Positions 34,601 through 42,115 of a DNA stretch of 60,893 nucleotides are shown here, piece after piece. The notes under the pieces were generated by a model. The model had not been told where the DNA came from and searched no databases. It saw nothing but the letters and a program-made list of their open reading frames with translations. This stretch comes from Spirochaetes bacterium GWB1_60_80. GTDB lineage: Bacteria > Spirochaetota > Spirochaetia > Treponematales > UBA12059. Both the position numbers and the translations under genes were made by a program. The DNA lies in NCBI GenBank assembly GCA_001829185.1, contig MIAR01000041.1, positions 1-60,893 of the forward strand, read 5' to 3'. Position 1 is the first letter of the stretch, and the number at the start of each line of letters is the position of its first letter.

Positions 34601-34687
34601 CGCCGCTGCCTGCATTGCGATCGTAATCAGCCAGCCGCGCTGAAGCCGGCTGCAGCCAGCGCGCCGCGGATCGAGGACATGTTATGA
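31613..34687 (+). CDS. NuoF-type flavoprotein fused to a GltD/NfnB-like NAD(P)H oxidoreductase
   Basis: 1,024 aa. (1) Residues 1-110: thioredoxin-like [2Fe-2S] domain with CGGGAC and CMGPC. (2) About 130-520: NuoF with the NADH/FMN loop GRGGAGFPTG (about 164) and the N3-type 4Fe-4S site SCGQCVPCR (about 453). (3) About 530-610: two 4Fe-4S sites (CENACPANV, CARVCPAFCEKKC). (4) About 630-990: GltD/NfnB-like flavoprotein with VIGAGPAGLACA, VVVGGGSTAMDAARTAKRLG and GVFAGGDA. It joins in one chain the NuoF and NfnB-like subunits that, as I recall, are separate in Sporomusa-type transhydrogenases. It probably links NADH, NADPH and ferredoxin. Overlaps the next gene by ATGA. Confidence 0.92.
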   Translation: MNKRLDVLICGGGACISSHSHELKKSLLRAIEDKGLTEEINVVETGCMGPCELGPVMVVYPDGSFYINLKEEDAPRIVEEHFLKGRPVHELLWLAPEARKIVEQKKQIPFFEKQKKIVLANCGRIDPDNIEEYIGQRGYEALGTVLTTMKPQEVADAVERSGLRGRGGAGFPTGTKWKMALQNAADQKYLLCNADEGDPGAFMDRAVLEGDPHTVIEGMAIGGYAIGASKGYVYVRAEYPLAIERLTVAIKQARAYGMLGDNIFETGFKFDLAVRIGAGAFVCGEETALIASVEGKRGQPRPKPPFPAQKGLWGKPTIINNVETLATIRHIFNNGVDWFASIGTEKSKGTKVFALSGKVVNSGLVEVPMGITLGELVFDIGGGIPNGKAFKAVQTGGPSGGCIPAKFLNTPIDYESLKQLGSIMGSGGLIVLDEDSCMVNMAKYFLEFSLEESCGQCVPCRVGLKHMHSLLEKITNGQGTMEDLEKLESLAYTVRASSLCGLGQAAPNPVISTLKYFKHEYIEHIQNKKCSPGVCAALYNAPCENACPANVDAAAYISYMGDGKLMEAYFKHMEHNPFPIVCARVCPAFCEKKCARGKYDQEIAIREVKRLFADWAIDQGMGFTPPKKPKKERVAVIGAGPAGLACAFYLTRLGYLPVVFEALPVAGGMMKVGIPDYRLPKDKLEAEISVIERAGVEIRLGAPVDSIEALMAQGFQAVFVGTGAHQAQPLSIDGSELPGVISGIDFLRKVNLGETFDVGADVVVVGGGSTAMDAARTAKRLGAHNVRIVYRRTRTEMPAQLDEVVDAEEEGIEMDFLANPLRVVEANGKVSAIRCIKTELGDFDDSGRRRPVPVSGSEYNIRANLIIPCLGQKLSLGLTGGKLNLDRRGHIAVDPLSGATNLPGVFAGGDAINPSTVIESVAQGRLAASHIDKFFGYEGKLFDRARQPVVVAYDEEAYLKTLPRHLPHLERAESRITKMAMEVNRGLSLEEAIEEARRCLHCDRNQPAALKPAAASAPRIEDML

Positions 34688-35154
34688 AGAAGGACATGAA
34701 CACGCACGAGATTCTGCAGAAATACGGTAAAGACGCGGAAAACCTGTTGGCGCTGTTGCACGAGCTACAGAATACCCATGAGCAGCATTACCTGAGCGCC
34801 GAGAACCTGGCCGCCGCCGCCGCCCACATGGGCTTGACCGAGGGCTATGTCTACGGCGTCGCGTCATTCTATACCATGTTCAGCCTCAAGCCACGCGGCC
34901 GCCATATCGTGCGCGTCTGCCAGTCGCCGCCTTGCCACTTGATGGGCTCAACCGATGTGGCCAGGGAACTGATCAAGGTGCTTGGCGTCAGCTTCGGTGA
35001 AACCACCGCCGACGGTCAGTTCAGCCTGGAAATGTCCTCCTGCCTCGGCGTCTGCGGCGTGGCGCCGGCCATGATGGTCGATGATGAAGTGTACGGCAAC
35101 CTGTCGGCATCACGCGTCCATGAGATCATCGAAGACCTGAGGAGGGTGAAATGA
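34684..35154 (+). CDS. NuoE-like [2Fe-2S] subunit 2
   Basis: 156 aa. N-terminal helices (NLLALLHELQNTHEQHYLS) and a thioredoxin-like domain with the ligands CQSPPC and CLGVC. It overlaps the preceding fusion gene and the following NuoF gene by 4 bp each, so it is made together with the second NuoF. It is only moderately similar to NuoE-like subunit 1 and so is a distinct paralogue that most likely serves the formate dehydrogenase. Confidence 0.92.
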   Translation: MKKDMNTHEILQKYGKDAENLLALLHELQNTHEQHYLSAENLAAAAAHMGLTEGYVYGVASFYTMFSLKPRGRHIVRVCQSPPCHLMGSTDVARELIKVLGVSFGETTADGQFSLEMSSCLGVCGVAPAMMVDDEVYGNLSASRVHEIIEDLRRVK

Positions 35155-36752
35155 GCATCTACCGCACCCATATCCTGGTTCCGGTCGACGAGGGTACTGT
35201 CCAGGCCGGCGTCTTCGAAGTGAAGCGGCGACTGGAACAGAAGATCACCGAGCAAGGCCTCGGTAACGAGGTCAAGGTGGTCGAGTCCGGCACCGTCGGT
35301 ATCGTCGGCAAGGGCGTCATCCTGGTCGTCTATCCAGAGCGCATGTATTACACCAATGTCCGGCCGGGTGATGTTTCCCTCATCGTCGAGGAACACCTGC
35401 TGAAAGGCCGCATCCCACCGACGCTCAAGTACGCCAGTCTGGATATCCAGGGCGGCCTGAAGTCGCTGCACAACACCGGTTTGACCCGCGAGCAAAAACG
35501 GGTGGTGCTCGACAAGTCGTGGAAGATGAGCCCCGAGGACATCCGTGAAGTCCTGGCTACCGGCGGTTATAAGGCCGTCGAAAAGATTTTTACCGAAAAA
35601 ATGACGCCTGAAGCTGTCATCGACCTGATCAAACAATCGGGTCTGCGCGGCCGCGGCGGCGCCGGCTTCCCGACCGGCCTGAAGTGGGAAGCGACCCGCA
35701 AGGCCGCTGGCGACCAGAAGTACATTATCTGCAACGCCGACGAGGGCGAGCCGGGCACCTTCAAAGATCGCCTGATCCTGGAAGGTGACCCGCACAAGCT
35801 CATCGAGGCTATGGTCATCGGTGGCTACGCCATCGGCGCAACCAAGGGCTACATCTATGTGCGCGGCGAGTACGGGCTGTCCATACAGCGCATGCAGCAG
35901 GCCATCGACCAAGCCCGGGAATACAGTCTGCTCGGCCCGAGCGTGCTGGAAACTGGATTCGCCTTCGACCTTCAGATCAAAATCGGTGCCGGCGCTTATA
36001 TCTGTGGTGACGAGACGGCCCTCATTGAGTCACTCGAGGGCAAGCGCGGCAATCCGCGCATCAAGCCGCCGTATCCGGTCACCAACGGATTGTGGCAGAT
36101 GCCCACCGCGGTCAACAACGTCGAAACCTTGGCCAACATTCCCGAAATCGTCAACCGCGGCGCGGCCTGGTTCCGGACGATGGGCACGGACAAGTGCAGC
36201 GGTACCAAGGTATTCACCATCCTCGGACACGTCGAACAACCCGGCCTGATTGAGGTGGAGATGGGTACGCCATTGCGCGAAATCATCTTTGCTTATGGCG
36301 GCGGTGTAGCTGGCGGCAAGAAATTCAAGGCTGCCTTGCTTGGTGGCGCTTCCGGAGTATTCCTGCCCGAAAAGCTGCTGGACGTGCACATGGACTTTGA
36401 GAGTCTCAAGGAAAACAAGGCCGTGCTCGGGTCGGGCGCTGTCTTGGTGATGAATGAGGCAACCTCGATTCCCGACATGCTCTTTTCGATTCTCAAGTTT
36501 TACGCCCATGAAACATGCGGCCAGTGCGCCCCTTGCCGGATTGGCACGCACCAGCTGCTTCAATTGGCGTGGAAGCTGCGTGAAGGCCAGGGGCGGGTGG
36601 AAGATATCGATACCATGCTCAATCTGGCCGAGACGATGCAGCGCACCTCACTCTGTCCACTCGGGCAGTCGGTCGTGGCGCCGGTCAAGAGCGCGATAGA
36701 CAATTTCAGGGACGAATTTGAACGGGCCGCCGGCCACAGCGAGATATCCTAA
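35151..36752 (+). CDS. NuoF-like NADH-binding flavoprotein subunit of the formate dehydrogenase
   Basis: 533 aa. The NuoF core has GRGGAGFPTG (about 167) for FMN/NADH and CGQCAPCR plus a distal LCPLGQS (about 455-505) for the 4Fe-4S cluster. The N-terminal thioredoxin-like domain (1-95) keeps the fold pattern but not the ligands: both usual CxxxxC and CxxxC positions (VPVDEGTV; SGTVGIVG) lack Cys. Electron entry must therefore use the NuoE partner. A 4-bp overlap precedes it, and its TAA touches the next possible ATG. Confidence 0.92.
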   Translation: MSIYRTHILVPVDEGTVQAGVFEVKRRLEQKITEQGLGNEVKVVESGTVGIVGKGVILVVYPERMYYTNVRPGDVSLIVEEHLLKGRIPPTLKYASLDIQGGLKSLHNTGLTREQKRVVLDKSWKMSPEDIREVLATGGYKAVEKIFTEKMTPEAVIDLIKQSGLRGRGGAGFPTGLKWEATRKAAGDQKYIICNADEGEPGTFKDRLILEGDPHKLIEAMVIGGYAIGATKGYIYVRGEYGLSIQRMQQAIDQAREYSLLGPSVLETGFAFDLQIKIGAGAYICGDETALIESLEGKRGNPRIKPPYPVTNGLWQMPTAVNNVETLANIPEIVNRGAAWFRTMGTDKCSGTKVFTILGHVEQPGLIEVEMGTPLREIIFAYGGGVAGGKKFKAALLGGASGVFLPEKLLDVHMDFESLKENKAVLGSGAVLVMNEATSIPDMLFSILKFYAHETCGQCAPCRIGTHQLLQLAWKLREGQGRVEDIDTMLNLAETMQRTSLCPLGQSVVAPVKSAIDNFRDEFERAAGHSEIS

Positions 36753-36763
36753 TGGAGGCATTC

Positions 36764-39481
36764 ATGTCGGAAACGATAACGATCTGGATCGACGGAAAAG
36801 AAATCAAGGCGGAAAAGGGCGCCAACCTGCTCAAGGTGGCCCGCGATAACGGGTTCGATATCCCTGGGCTCTGTTTCCACGAAAAAGTGACACCCACCGG
36901 CGACTGTCGCCTGTGCATGGTCAAGATAGAAGGACGCCCGGCCATGACGCCGTCCTGCCTTGTCAAGATCGAAGACGGGATGAAGGTCACGGCTTTTGAC
37001 AAGCAGCTGGAGGACACCCGCGCCATGTTGGTGGACGTGCTGCTGTCGGAACACAATGATGATTGCATAACTTGTGAAAAGGATGGCGATTGCCAACTTC
37101 AGGACCTGGCCTTCCGCTACGGAATGGACACGCCAAAGCGCATGTTTGACACCGTCTGGCAGGAAATCCACCAGTCGCCGGATTCCTCGTCGCCCGTGCT
37201 GCTGTACGATTCCTCGAAATGCATCAAGTGCGAACGTTGCGTCAAGGCCTGCTATGAGATCCAGGGCAAAGGCGTGCTGAGCATGGCCAGTCGCGGTATC
37301 CACAGCCACGTTGTCGCCGGTACCGCCTCCTGGGAGGGTTCCGAATGCGACGGCTGTGGTGAGTGCGTTCAGGCTTGTCCGGTTGGCGCCCTGATGGAGA
37401 AGCCGGTCTATGGCGGAAAAGTCAAGGCCAAGGATATCCAGAGGAAGGCCGTCACCACCTGCCCCTACTGCGGTGTCGGTTGTCAGCTGGAGCTCTGGAT
37501 CAAGGACGGCAAGATTGCCAAGGTCAAAGGCGCTGAAGGTGTCCCGAACCTCGGATCGTCGTGCGTCAAAGGACGGTTCGGCCTCGATTTCGTCAACCAC
37601 CCGGACCGACTCAAGAAGCCGCTCATCCGCAAGGATGGCAAGTTGGTTGAAGTCGAGTGGAAGGAAGCCATCGACTTTACCGCCAAACGTTTCGCCGAGA
37701 TCAAGAAGGCGAATGGGCCTGATGCCTTGGCCGGCTTGGCCTCGGCCCGCTGTACCAATGAAGAAAACTTTTTGTTCCAGAAATTCATGCGCTCGGTGAT
37801 CGGGACCAACAACGTTGACCATTGCGCGCGGCTCTGTCATGCTTCCACCGTAGCCGGCTTGGCCAACACGCTTGGCTCCGGCGCCATGACCAACTCCGCC
37901 GCCGAACTGGAATACGCCGATGTCATCATCGTCATCGGTTCGAATACCACCGAGACCCACCCGGTAATTGCCACCTTCATCAAGAAGGCGGTGTTGTTCC
38001 ACGGCGCCAAGCTCATCGTTATCGATCCGCGCAAGATTGACTTGGTCAAGTACGCCACCCTGTGGCTGCGCCAGCGGAACGGTACCGACATTGCGGTAGC
38101 CAATGGCCTCATGAACGCCATGCTGGCCAACGGTTGGGAGAACAAGGCTTTCATTGAGGCCAATACCGAAAACTTCGAAGCCCTCAAGGAGATGATCAAG
38201 AAGTATGACCCGAAGATGGTTGAGGGGATCACCGCCATCCCAGCGGCCGACCTGATCGAAGCGGCGCGCCTCTACGCTACTGCTGCCAAGGCTTCTATCG
38301 TCTATTCGATGGGAATCACCCAGCATGCCCATGGCACCGACAATGTCAAATCGATGTCCAACTTGGCGCTGATCTCCGGTCAGATTGGCAGGGAAAGCAC
38401 CGGCGTGAATCCTCTGCGTGGTCAGGGAAATGTTCAGGGAGCCTGCGATATGGGCGCCCTGCCCAATGTCTACTCCGGTTACCAAAAAGTCGACGATCCG
38501 GCCGCCAAGGCCAAGTTCGCCGAAGCCTGGAAGCAGCCCAACCTGTCCGACAAAGTCGGCCTGACGGTTACCGAGGTTCTGCGCGATGCCCATGCCGGCA
38601 AGGTCAAGGGCCTGTACATCATGGGCGAGAACCCGATGATGTCCGACCCTGACCTGAATCACGTTAAAGACTGCCTGGAGCACGTCGATTTCCTGGTGGT
38701 GCAGGATATTTTCCTCACCCAGACAGCAAACCTGGCCGATGTCGTCTTTCCGGCGGCGTCCTTTGTCGAAAAGGCCGGTACCTACACCAACACCGAGCGC
38801 CGCGTCATGGCCATGGTCAAGATACTGGAGGTTCCTGGCGAAGCCCGCGATGACGCAATGATCATCCAGGATCTCGCCAACGCCCTAGGCCAGAATTGGA
38901 AGTATGACAGCGCGGCTGACATCCTGCGCGAAGTGAATGCGCTAACGCCGTCCTACGGCGGCATAACGACCGAGCGCATCGCGGCCGGCGAAAAGCTGCA
39001 GTGGCCCTGCCCGAATGCCCAGCATGGCGGCACCAAATTCCTGCACAAGGAAGGAAAGTTCACCCGTGGCAAGGGCTTGTTCTGCGCGCTGGAGCACGTC
39101 CCGACCAAGGAAATGCCCGACAAAGAATATCCCTTCGTCCTGAGCACCGGCCGCAACCTGTTCCGTTACCATACCGATACCATGAGCGGTCGAACCGTTG
39201 CCTTGCCGCAATACGCGCCGGACGCCTATGTGGAAATGTGCGAGGCCGATTGTGTGATCCTCGGTGTTGGGCATGGCGACAAGGTGCGCGTCACCTCGCG
39301 TCGCGGCACCATCGATATTGGTATCCGCCTGACGGACAAGGTGATCAAGGGCAGCTGTTTCATTCCTTTCCACTACAAGGAAGCGGCCGCCAATCTGTTA
39401 ACCAACGGCGCTATCGACCCAGTCGCCAAGATTCCTGAATTCAAGGCATGCGCGGTGCGCATTGAAAAGATCAAGAGCTAG
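36764..39481 (+). CDS. NAD-linked molybdo/tungsto formate dehydrogenase catalytic subunit, NuoG-like N-terminus, Cys type
   Basis: 905 aa from the ATG at 36764 (GGAGG 5 nt upstream); an ATG at 36752 overlaps the NuoF stop and adds four residues. Order: plant-type [2Fe-2S] (CRLCMVKIEG), His/Cys cluster (DDCITCEKDGDCQ), two 4Fe-4S (CIKCERC about 152; CDGCGEC about 194), then the molybdopterin enzyme with its own 4Fe-4S (CPYCGVGC about 231). The metal ligand in ARLCHAST is Cys358 (TGT), not selenocysteine. It oxidises formate or reduces CO2, passing electrons to the NuoE/NuoF pair. It could also resemble NuoG-type hydrogenase subunits, but the pterin-binding domain makes formate dehydrogenase much more likely. 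Confidence 0.93.
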   Translation: MSETITIWIDGKEIKAEKGANLLKVARDNGFDIPGLCFHEKVTPTGDCRLCMVKIEGRPAMTPSCLVKIEDGMKVTAFDKQLEDTRAMLVDVLLSEHNDDCITCEKDGDCQLQDLAFRYGMDTPKRMFDTVWQEIHQSPDSSSPVLLYDSSKCIKCERCVKACYEIQGKGVLSMASRGIHSHVVAGTASWEGSECDGCGECVQACPVGALMEKPVYGGKVKAKDIQRKAVTTCPYCGVGCQLELWIKDGKIAKVKGAEGVPNLGSSCVKGRFGLDFVNHPDRLKKPLIRKDGKLVEVEWKEAIDFTAKRFAEIKKANGPDALAGLASARCTNEENFLFQKFMRSVIGTNNVDHCARLCHASTVAGLANTLGSGAMTNSAAELEYADVIIVIGSNTTETHPVIATFIKKAVLFHGAKLIVIDPRKIDLVKYATLWLRQRNGTDIAVANGLMNAMLANGWENKAFIEANTENFEALKEMIKKYDPKMVEGITAIPAADLIEAARLYATAAKASIVYSMGITQHAHGTDNVKSMSNLALISGQIGRESTGVNPLRGQGNVQGACDMGALPNVYSGYQKVDDPAAKAKFAEAWKQPNLSDKVGLTVTEVLRDAHAGKVKGLYIMGENPMMSDPDLNHVKDCLEHVDFLVVQDIFLTQTANLADVVFPAASFVEKAGTYTNTERRVMAMVKILEVPGEARDDAMIIQDLANALGQNWKYDSAADILREVNALTPSYGGITTERIAAGEKLQWPCPNAQHGGTKFLHKEGKFTRGKGLFCALEHVPTKEMPDKEYPFVLSTGRNLFRYHTDTMSGRTVALPQYAPDAYVEMCEADCVILGVGHGDKVRVTSRRGTIDIGIRLTDKVIKGSCFIPFHYKEAAANLLTNGAIDPVAKIPEFKACAVRIEKIKS

Positions 39482-39507
39482 ATTCGAACCACAAGGAGAA
39501 CGGGATT

Positions 39508-40809
39508 ATGAGCAGTACGAACGGAAAGACTGTCAATCGATGGCTGATTGCCATCATGGGAACAGTGCTCCAGATCTGTCTGGGAACTATTTATGCCTGG
39601 AGTTTCTTCCAGAACCCACTCATGCGCTTTGCCGGCTGGAATAACCAGCAGGTAGCCATGATCCTATCCCTGGCGCTGTGCTTCCTGGGCCTCTCGGCGG
39701 CCGTCGGTGGCACCTTGCTTCCCAAGATGGGCCCGCGCAAATTGGCCGTCTCCGGCGCCATCCTCTATGCCTTGGGTTGGGCGCTGGGCGGTCTGGCCTT
39801 GACCATCAAGAGCCTTCCCTTGCTGTACATCGGCTTGGGCGTCATTGGCGGTATCGGTCTGGGCCTCGGTTACGTCACCCCGGTGGCTACCGCCGCCAAA
39901 TGGTTTCCGGATAAAAAAGGTTTTATCACCGGCATGGTGGTGATGGGCTTTGGTCTCGGTGCCTTGTTCATGAGCAAGGTGATCGCGCCTTCCTATCAAG
40001 CCATGTTTACCGTTGGCGACAGCACCAACTGGCCGATGGTCTTTTTCTGCATCGCCGGTACCCTCGGCGTCCCGGCGCTGATCGCCGCGCTTACCTTGCG
40101 GAATCCTCCGGCAGGCTATGTTCCGGCTGGCTGGACACCGCCGGCCGCCGAAGCCAAGGCCAATGCCGCGCCTGATCTCAAGCTCAAGGAATGCATCTCG
40201 TCGACCCGCTTCTGGTTTGTCTGGGTGGTCTTTTTCTGCAATATCACCGCCGGCTTGATGTTCATCGGCTTTCAGTCGCCGATGCTTCAGAACCTGCTGA
40301 AACTCAGTGATCCAAACCTGCTGCCGGCCGCCTTGGCCGCAGCCGGCGCCACCTTGATTGCCATCAGTTCACTCTTTAACGGTATTGGTCGCTTCTTCTG
40401 GGGCGGCTTGTCTGACAAGATTGGCCGGGCCAACACCTACCGCATCATCCTGGGTAGCCAGATCCTGATCTTCATCGCCCTGATTTTCGTGAAGAGCCCG
40501 ATCTTGTTCGCTGTCCTGGTTTGCTACATTCTGCTCTGCTACGGCGGCGGCTTCGGCACCGCGCCTTCTTATGTACTAACCGTTTTTGGCAATAAGATCA
40601 TGGGCGTTGTCTACGGCTGTCTGCTAACCGCCTGGTCGATGGCCGGTTTGGTAGGCCCGCAGGTTGCGGCCATGATCAAGGATCGGGCGGCTGATCCGAC
40701 CAAGGCAGCCACGACAACCTACATTGTTGGCGCTATTTTCCTGGGCGTCGGCTTCCTGGTGGCCCTGCTCTTGCATAATAAGCCCTTCGAACAGAAGAAG
40801 AAGGCCTGA
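39508..40809 (+). CDS. OFA-family MFS transporter (oxalate/formate antiporter-like)
   Basis: 433 aa with twelve predicted membrane helices. The start (RWLIAIMGTVLQICLGTIYAWSFF) and the motif GGIGLGLGYVTPVATAAKWFPDKKG are hallmarks of the OFA family. AAGGAGAA lies before the ATG. Position directly behind formate dehydrogenase, before the operon terminator, suggests it moves formate, oxalate or another small carboxylate. Many OFA members carry other monocarboxylates, so the substrate is inferred only from context. Confidence 0.9.
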   Translation: MSSTNGKTVNRWLIAIMGTVLQICLGTIYAWSFFQNPLMRFAGWNNQQVAMILSLALCFLGLSAAVGGTLLPKMGPRKLAVSGAILYALGWALGGLALTIKSLPLLYIGLGVIGGIGLGLGYVTPVATAAKWFPDKKGFITGMVVMGFGLGALFMSKVIAPSYQAMFTVGDSTNWPMVFFCIAGTLGVPALIAALTLRNPPAGYVPAGWTPPAAEAKANAAPDLKLKECISSTRFWFVWVVFFCNITAGLMFIGFQSPMLQNLLKLSDPNLLPAALAAAGATLIAISSLFNGIGRFFWGGLSDKIGRANTYRIILGSQILIFIALIFVKSPILFAVLVCYILLCYGGGFGTAPSYVLTVFGNKIMGVVYGCLLTAWSMAGLVGPQVAAMIKDRAADPTKAATTTYIVGAIFLGVGFLVALLLHNKPFEQKKKA

Positions 40810-40826
40810 TTTTCTCACTAAGCGAG

Positions 40827-40861
40827 GCAAGGACATCGCTCTGGCGATGTCCTTGCTTTTT
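40827..40861 (+). terminator. terminator of the redox operon
   Basis: A perfect 13-bp stem (40827-40839 with 40844-40856), TCTG loop and five T follow the OFA gene. Confidence 0.92.
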
Positions 40862-40938
40862 AGAGTGGTGACGCGGCAGATAGTTTGGAGACGAGTACCA
40901 ACTGGAACCGCCAGTCTGTCGAGCAAGGACGATCAAAC

Positions 40939-42060
40939 GTGCCAGGGTTGACCAAGAGTGGATCACGCGAAGATGTATTGCTCATTGGCGGAGCCGCCAT
41001 CGGCCTGGCGAAAACTGATTTCATAGCCAGGCTGATAGCGCAATGCGCTTCAGCGAGGCCTGTAGTCGGCATCAAACTGTCTGCATTGCGGCCCGATTCG
41101 GTCCTGGAGCAGAAGGGTTATACTATCAGCGCATCGCCGGAAGGCTCGACGCCTGACGATTGTACTTTTGTCATTTTTGAGGAAACTAGTCGGGTTGATG
41201 GCGAGGCGGCTTACCTGTTGGCTGCCGGCGCCAGCCGGGCGTTTTGGCTGCAGGCTACGCCTGGCGGAATGCCGGCGGGCCTTGAGGCGGTGCTTGGCTT
41301 GGTTTCGGCTGGATCGGCCATCATCTGCGAAGCCGATGTTACCAGGAATTTCTTGGCTGCCGGTCAGTTTGTTGTTATCAATAATTTATATGAATCAGTC
41401 TCAGGTCTAGGGAGTGAGGCGCTGCGCGGCTTGCCAGTTCAGGTTGACGAACCCCGGCAATTGGACTTTGCGGACGGTCGTTGGCTGATTACCCAGAACG
41501 CTTCGGCAATTATTCTGTCTGGCGGCAAGAGCACCCGGTTGGGCCAGGACAAGAGCCTACTCCCCTATCACGGCATTCCCTTGATCGCCCATATCGCGAC
41601 GCAGCTCAAGCCAATGTTCCGGGAGGTTGTTGTCAGCACCAACGATCCAGGGAAATATGATTTTCTCGGGCTGCCGCTGATCGCCGACCGGCTGGCCGGA
41701 CAGGGACCGCTGATGGGAATAGCCTCCGCGCTTGAACATGCCGACAATGACCTGTGCTTTGTGATGGGCTGCGACATACCAACCGTGAATTTTCGGTTTG
41801 TGCAACGTATGATCAGCCTGGCCGATGGCTATGACATCGTCATGCCGCGGGATGCGGAAGGACGCTTCGAGCCGCTGTTTGCAGTCTATCGCCGTGGCGT
41901 CTGCTCTACAGCCCTCGAAATCCTGGAAGCCGGCGAGAGAAGGATCGCGGCCCTGTTTAACAGGGTGCGGGTGCGCTTTGTTGAATTTGATGGCGGCGAC
42001 TGGTATAAAAATATCAATACCATGGATGATTATATTGCCGCTTCCGGGATGTCAGGCTGA
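40939..42060 (+). CDS. MobA-like molybdenum cofactor guanylyltransferase with extra N-terminal domain
   Basis: About 373 aa. The C-terminal half (from about residue 185) is MobA: AIILSGGKSTRLGQDKSLL, then VVSTNDP, CDIPTVN and a terminal NINTMDDY. It links GMP to molybdopterin, probably serving the formate dehydrogenase. The first ~180 residues (VLLIGGAAIGLAKTDFI, then ICEADVTRNFL) look like a degenerate MobB-type P-loop domain in which the GKT is lost; this is inference. The GTG at 40939 was chosen because AAGGA lies nine bases upstream; a TTG at 40885 is possible. Confidence 0.82.
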   Translation: MPGLTKSGSREDVLLIGGAAIGLAKTDFIARLIAQCASARPVVGIKLSALRPDSVLEQKGYTISASPEGSTPDDCTFVIFEETSRVDGEAAYLLAAGASRAFWLQATPGGMPAGLEAVLGLVSAGSAIICEADVTRNFLAAGQFVVINNLYESVSGLGSEALRGLPVQVDEPRQLDFADGRWLITQNASAIILSGGKSTRLGQDKSLLPYHGIPLIAHIATQLKPMFREVVVSTNDPGKYDFLGLPLIADRLAGQGPLMGIASALEHADNDLCFVMGCDIPTVNFRFVQRMISLADGYDIVMPRDAEGRFEPLFAVYRRGVCSTALEILEAGERRIAALFNRVRVRFVEFDGGDWYKNINTMDDYIAASGMSG

Positions 42061-42079
42061 TGATCTACGGAATATTTCC

Positions 42080-42108
42080 TTGCCGCCTGAACGAATTGGG
42101 CTTATAAT
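42080..42108 (+). promoter_or_regulatory. putative leaderless promoter of the NadD-like gene
   Basis: TTGCCG (42080-42085), 17 bp, perfect TATAAT (42103-42108), then seven bases to the ATG at 42116. Confidence 0.6.
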
Positions 42109-42115
42109 TTCCGCA

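Noticed and set aside
33203-34615. 470-codon open frame antisense to the NuoF-GltD fusion
   Set aside because: Same reason: a shadow of codon bias on the opposite strand of an evident gene.
37823-37840. Selenocysteine in formate dehydrogenase
   Set aside because: The ligand codon at 37835 is TGT, and no in-frame TGA interrupts the gene.
36749-38683. 644-codon open frame antisense to the formate dehydrogenase gene
   Set aside because: Mirror frame of a strongly conserved GC-rich gene; no ribosome site, no family-like sequence.
26445-40809. [FeFe]-hydrogenase catalytic subunit expected from the surrounding genes
   Set aside because: No H-cluster motifs (TSCCPxW, MPCxxKxxE, ExMxCxxGCxxG) occur in any frame I examined; the large Fe-S protein has a molybdopterin-type domain.
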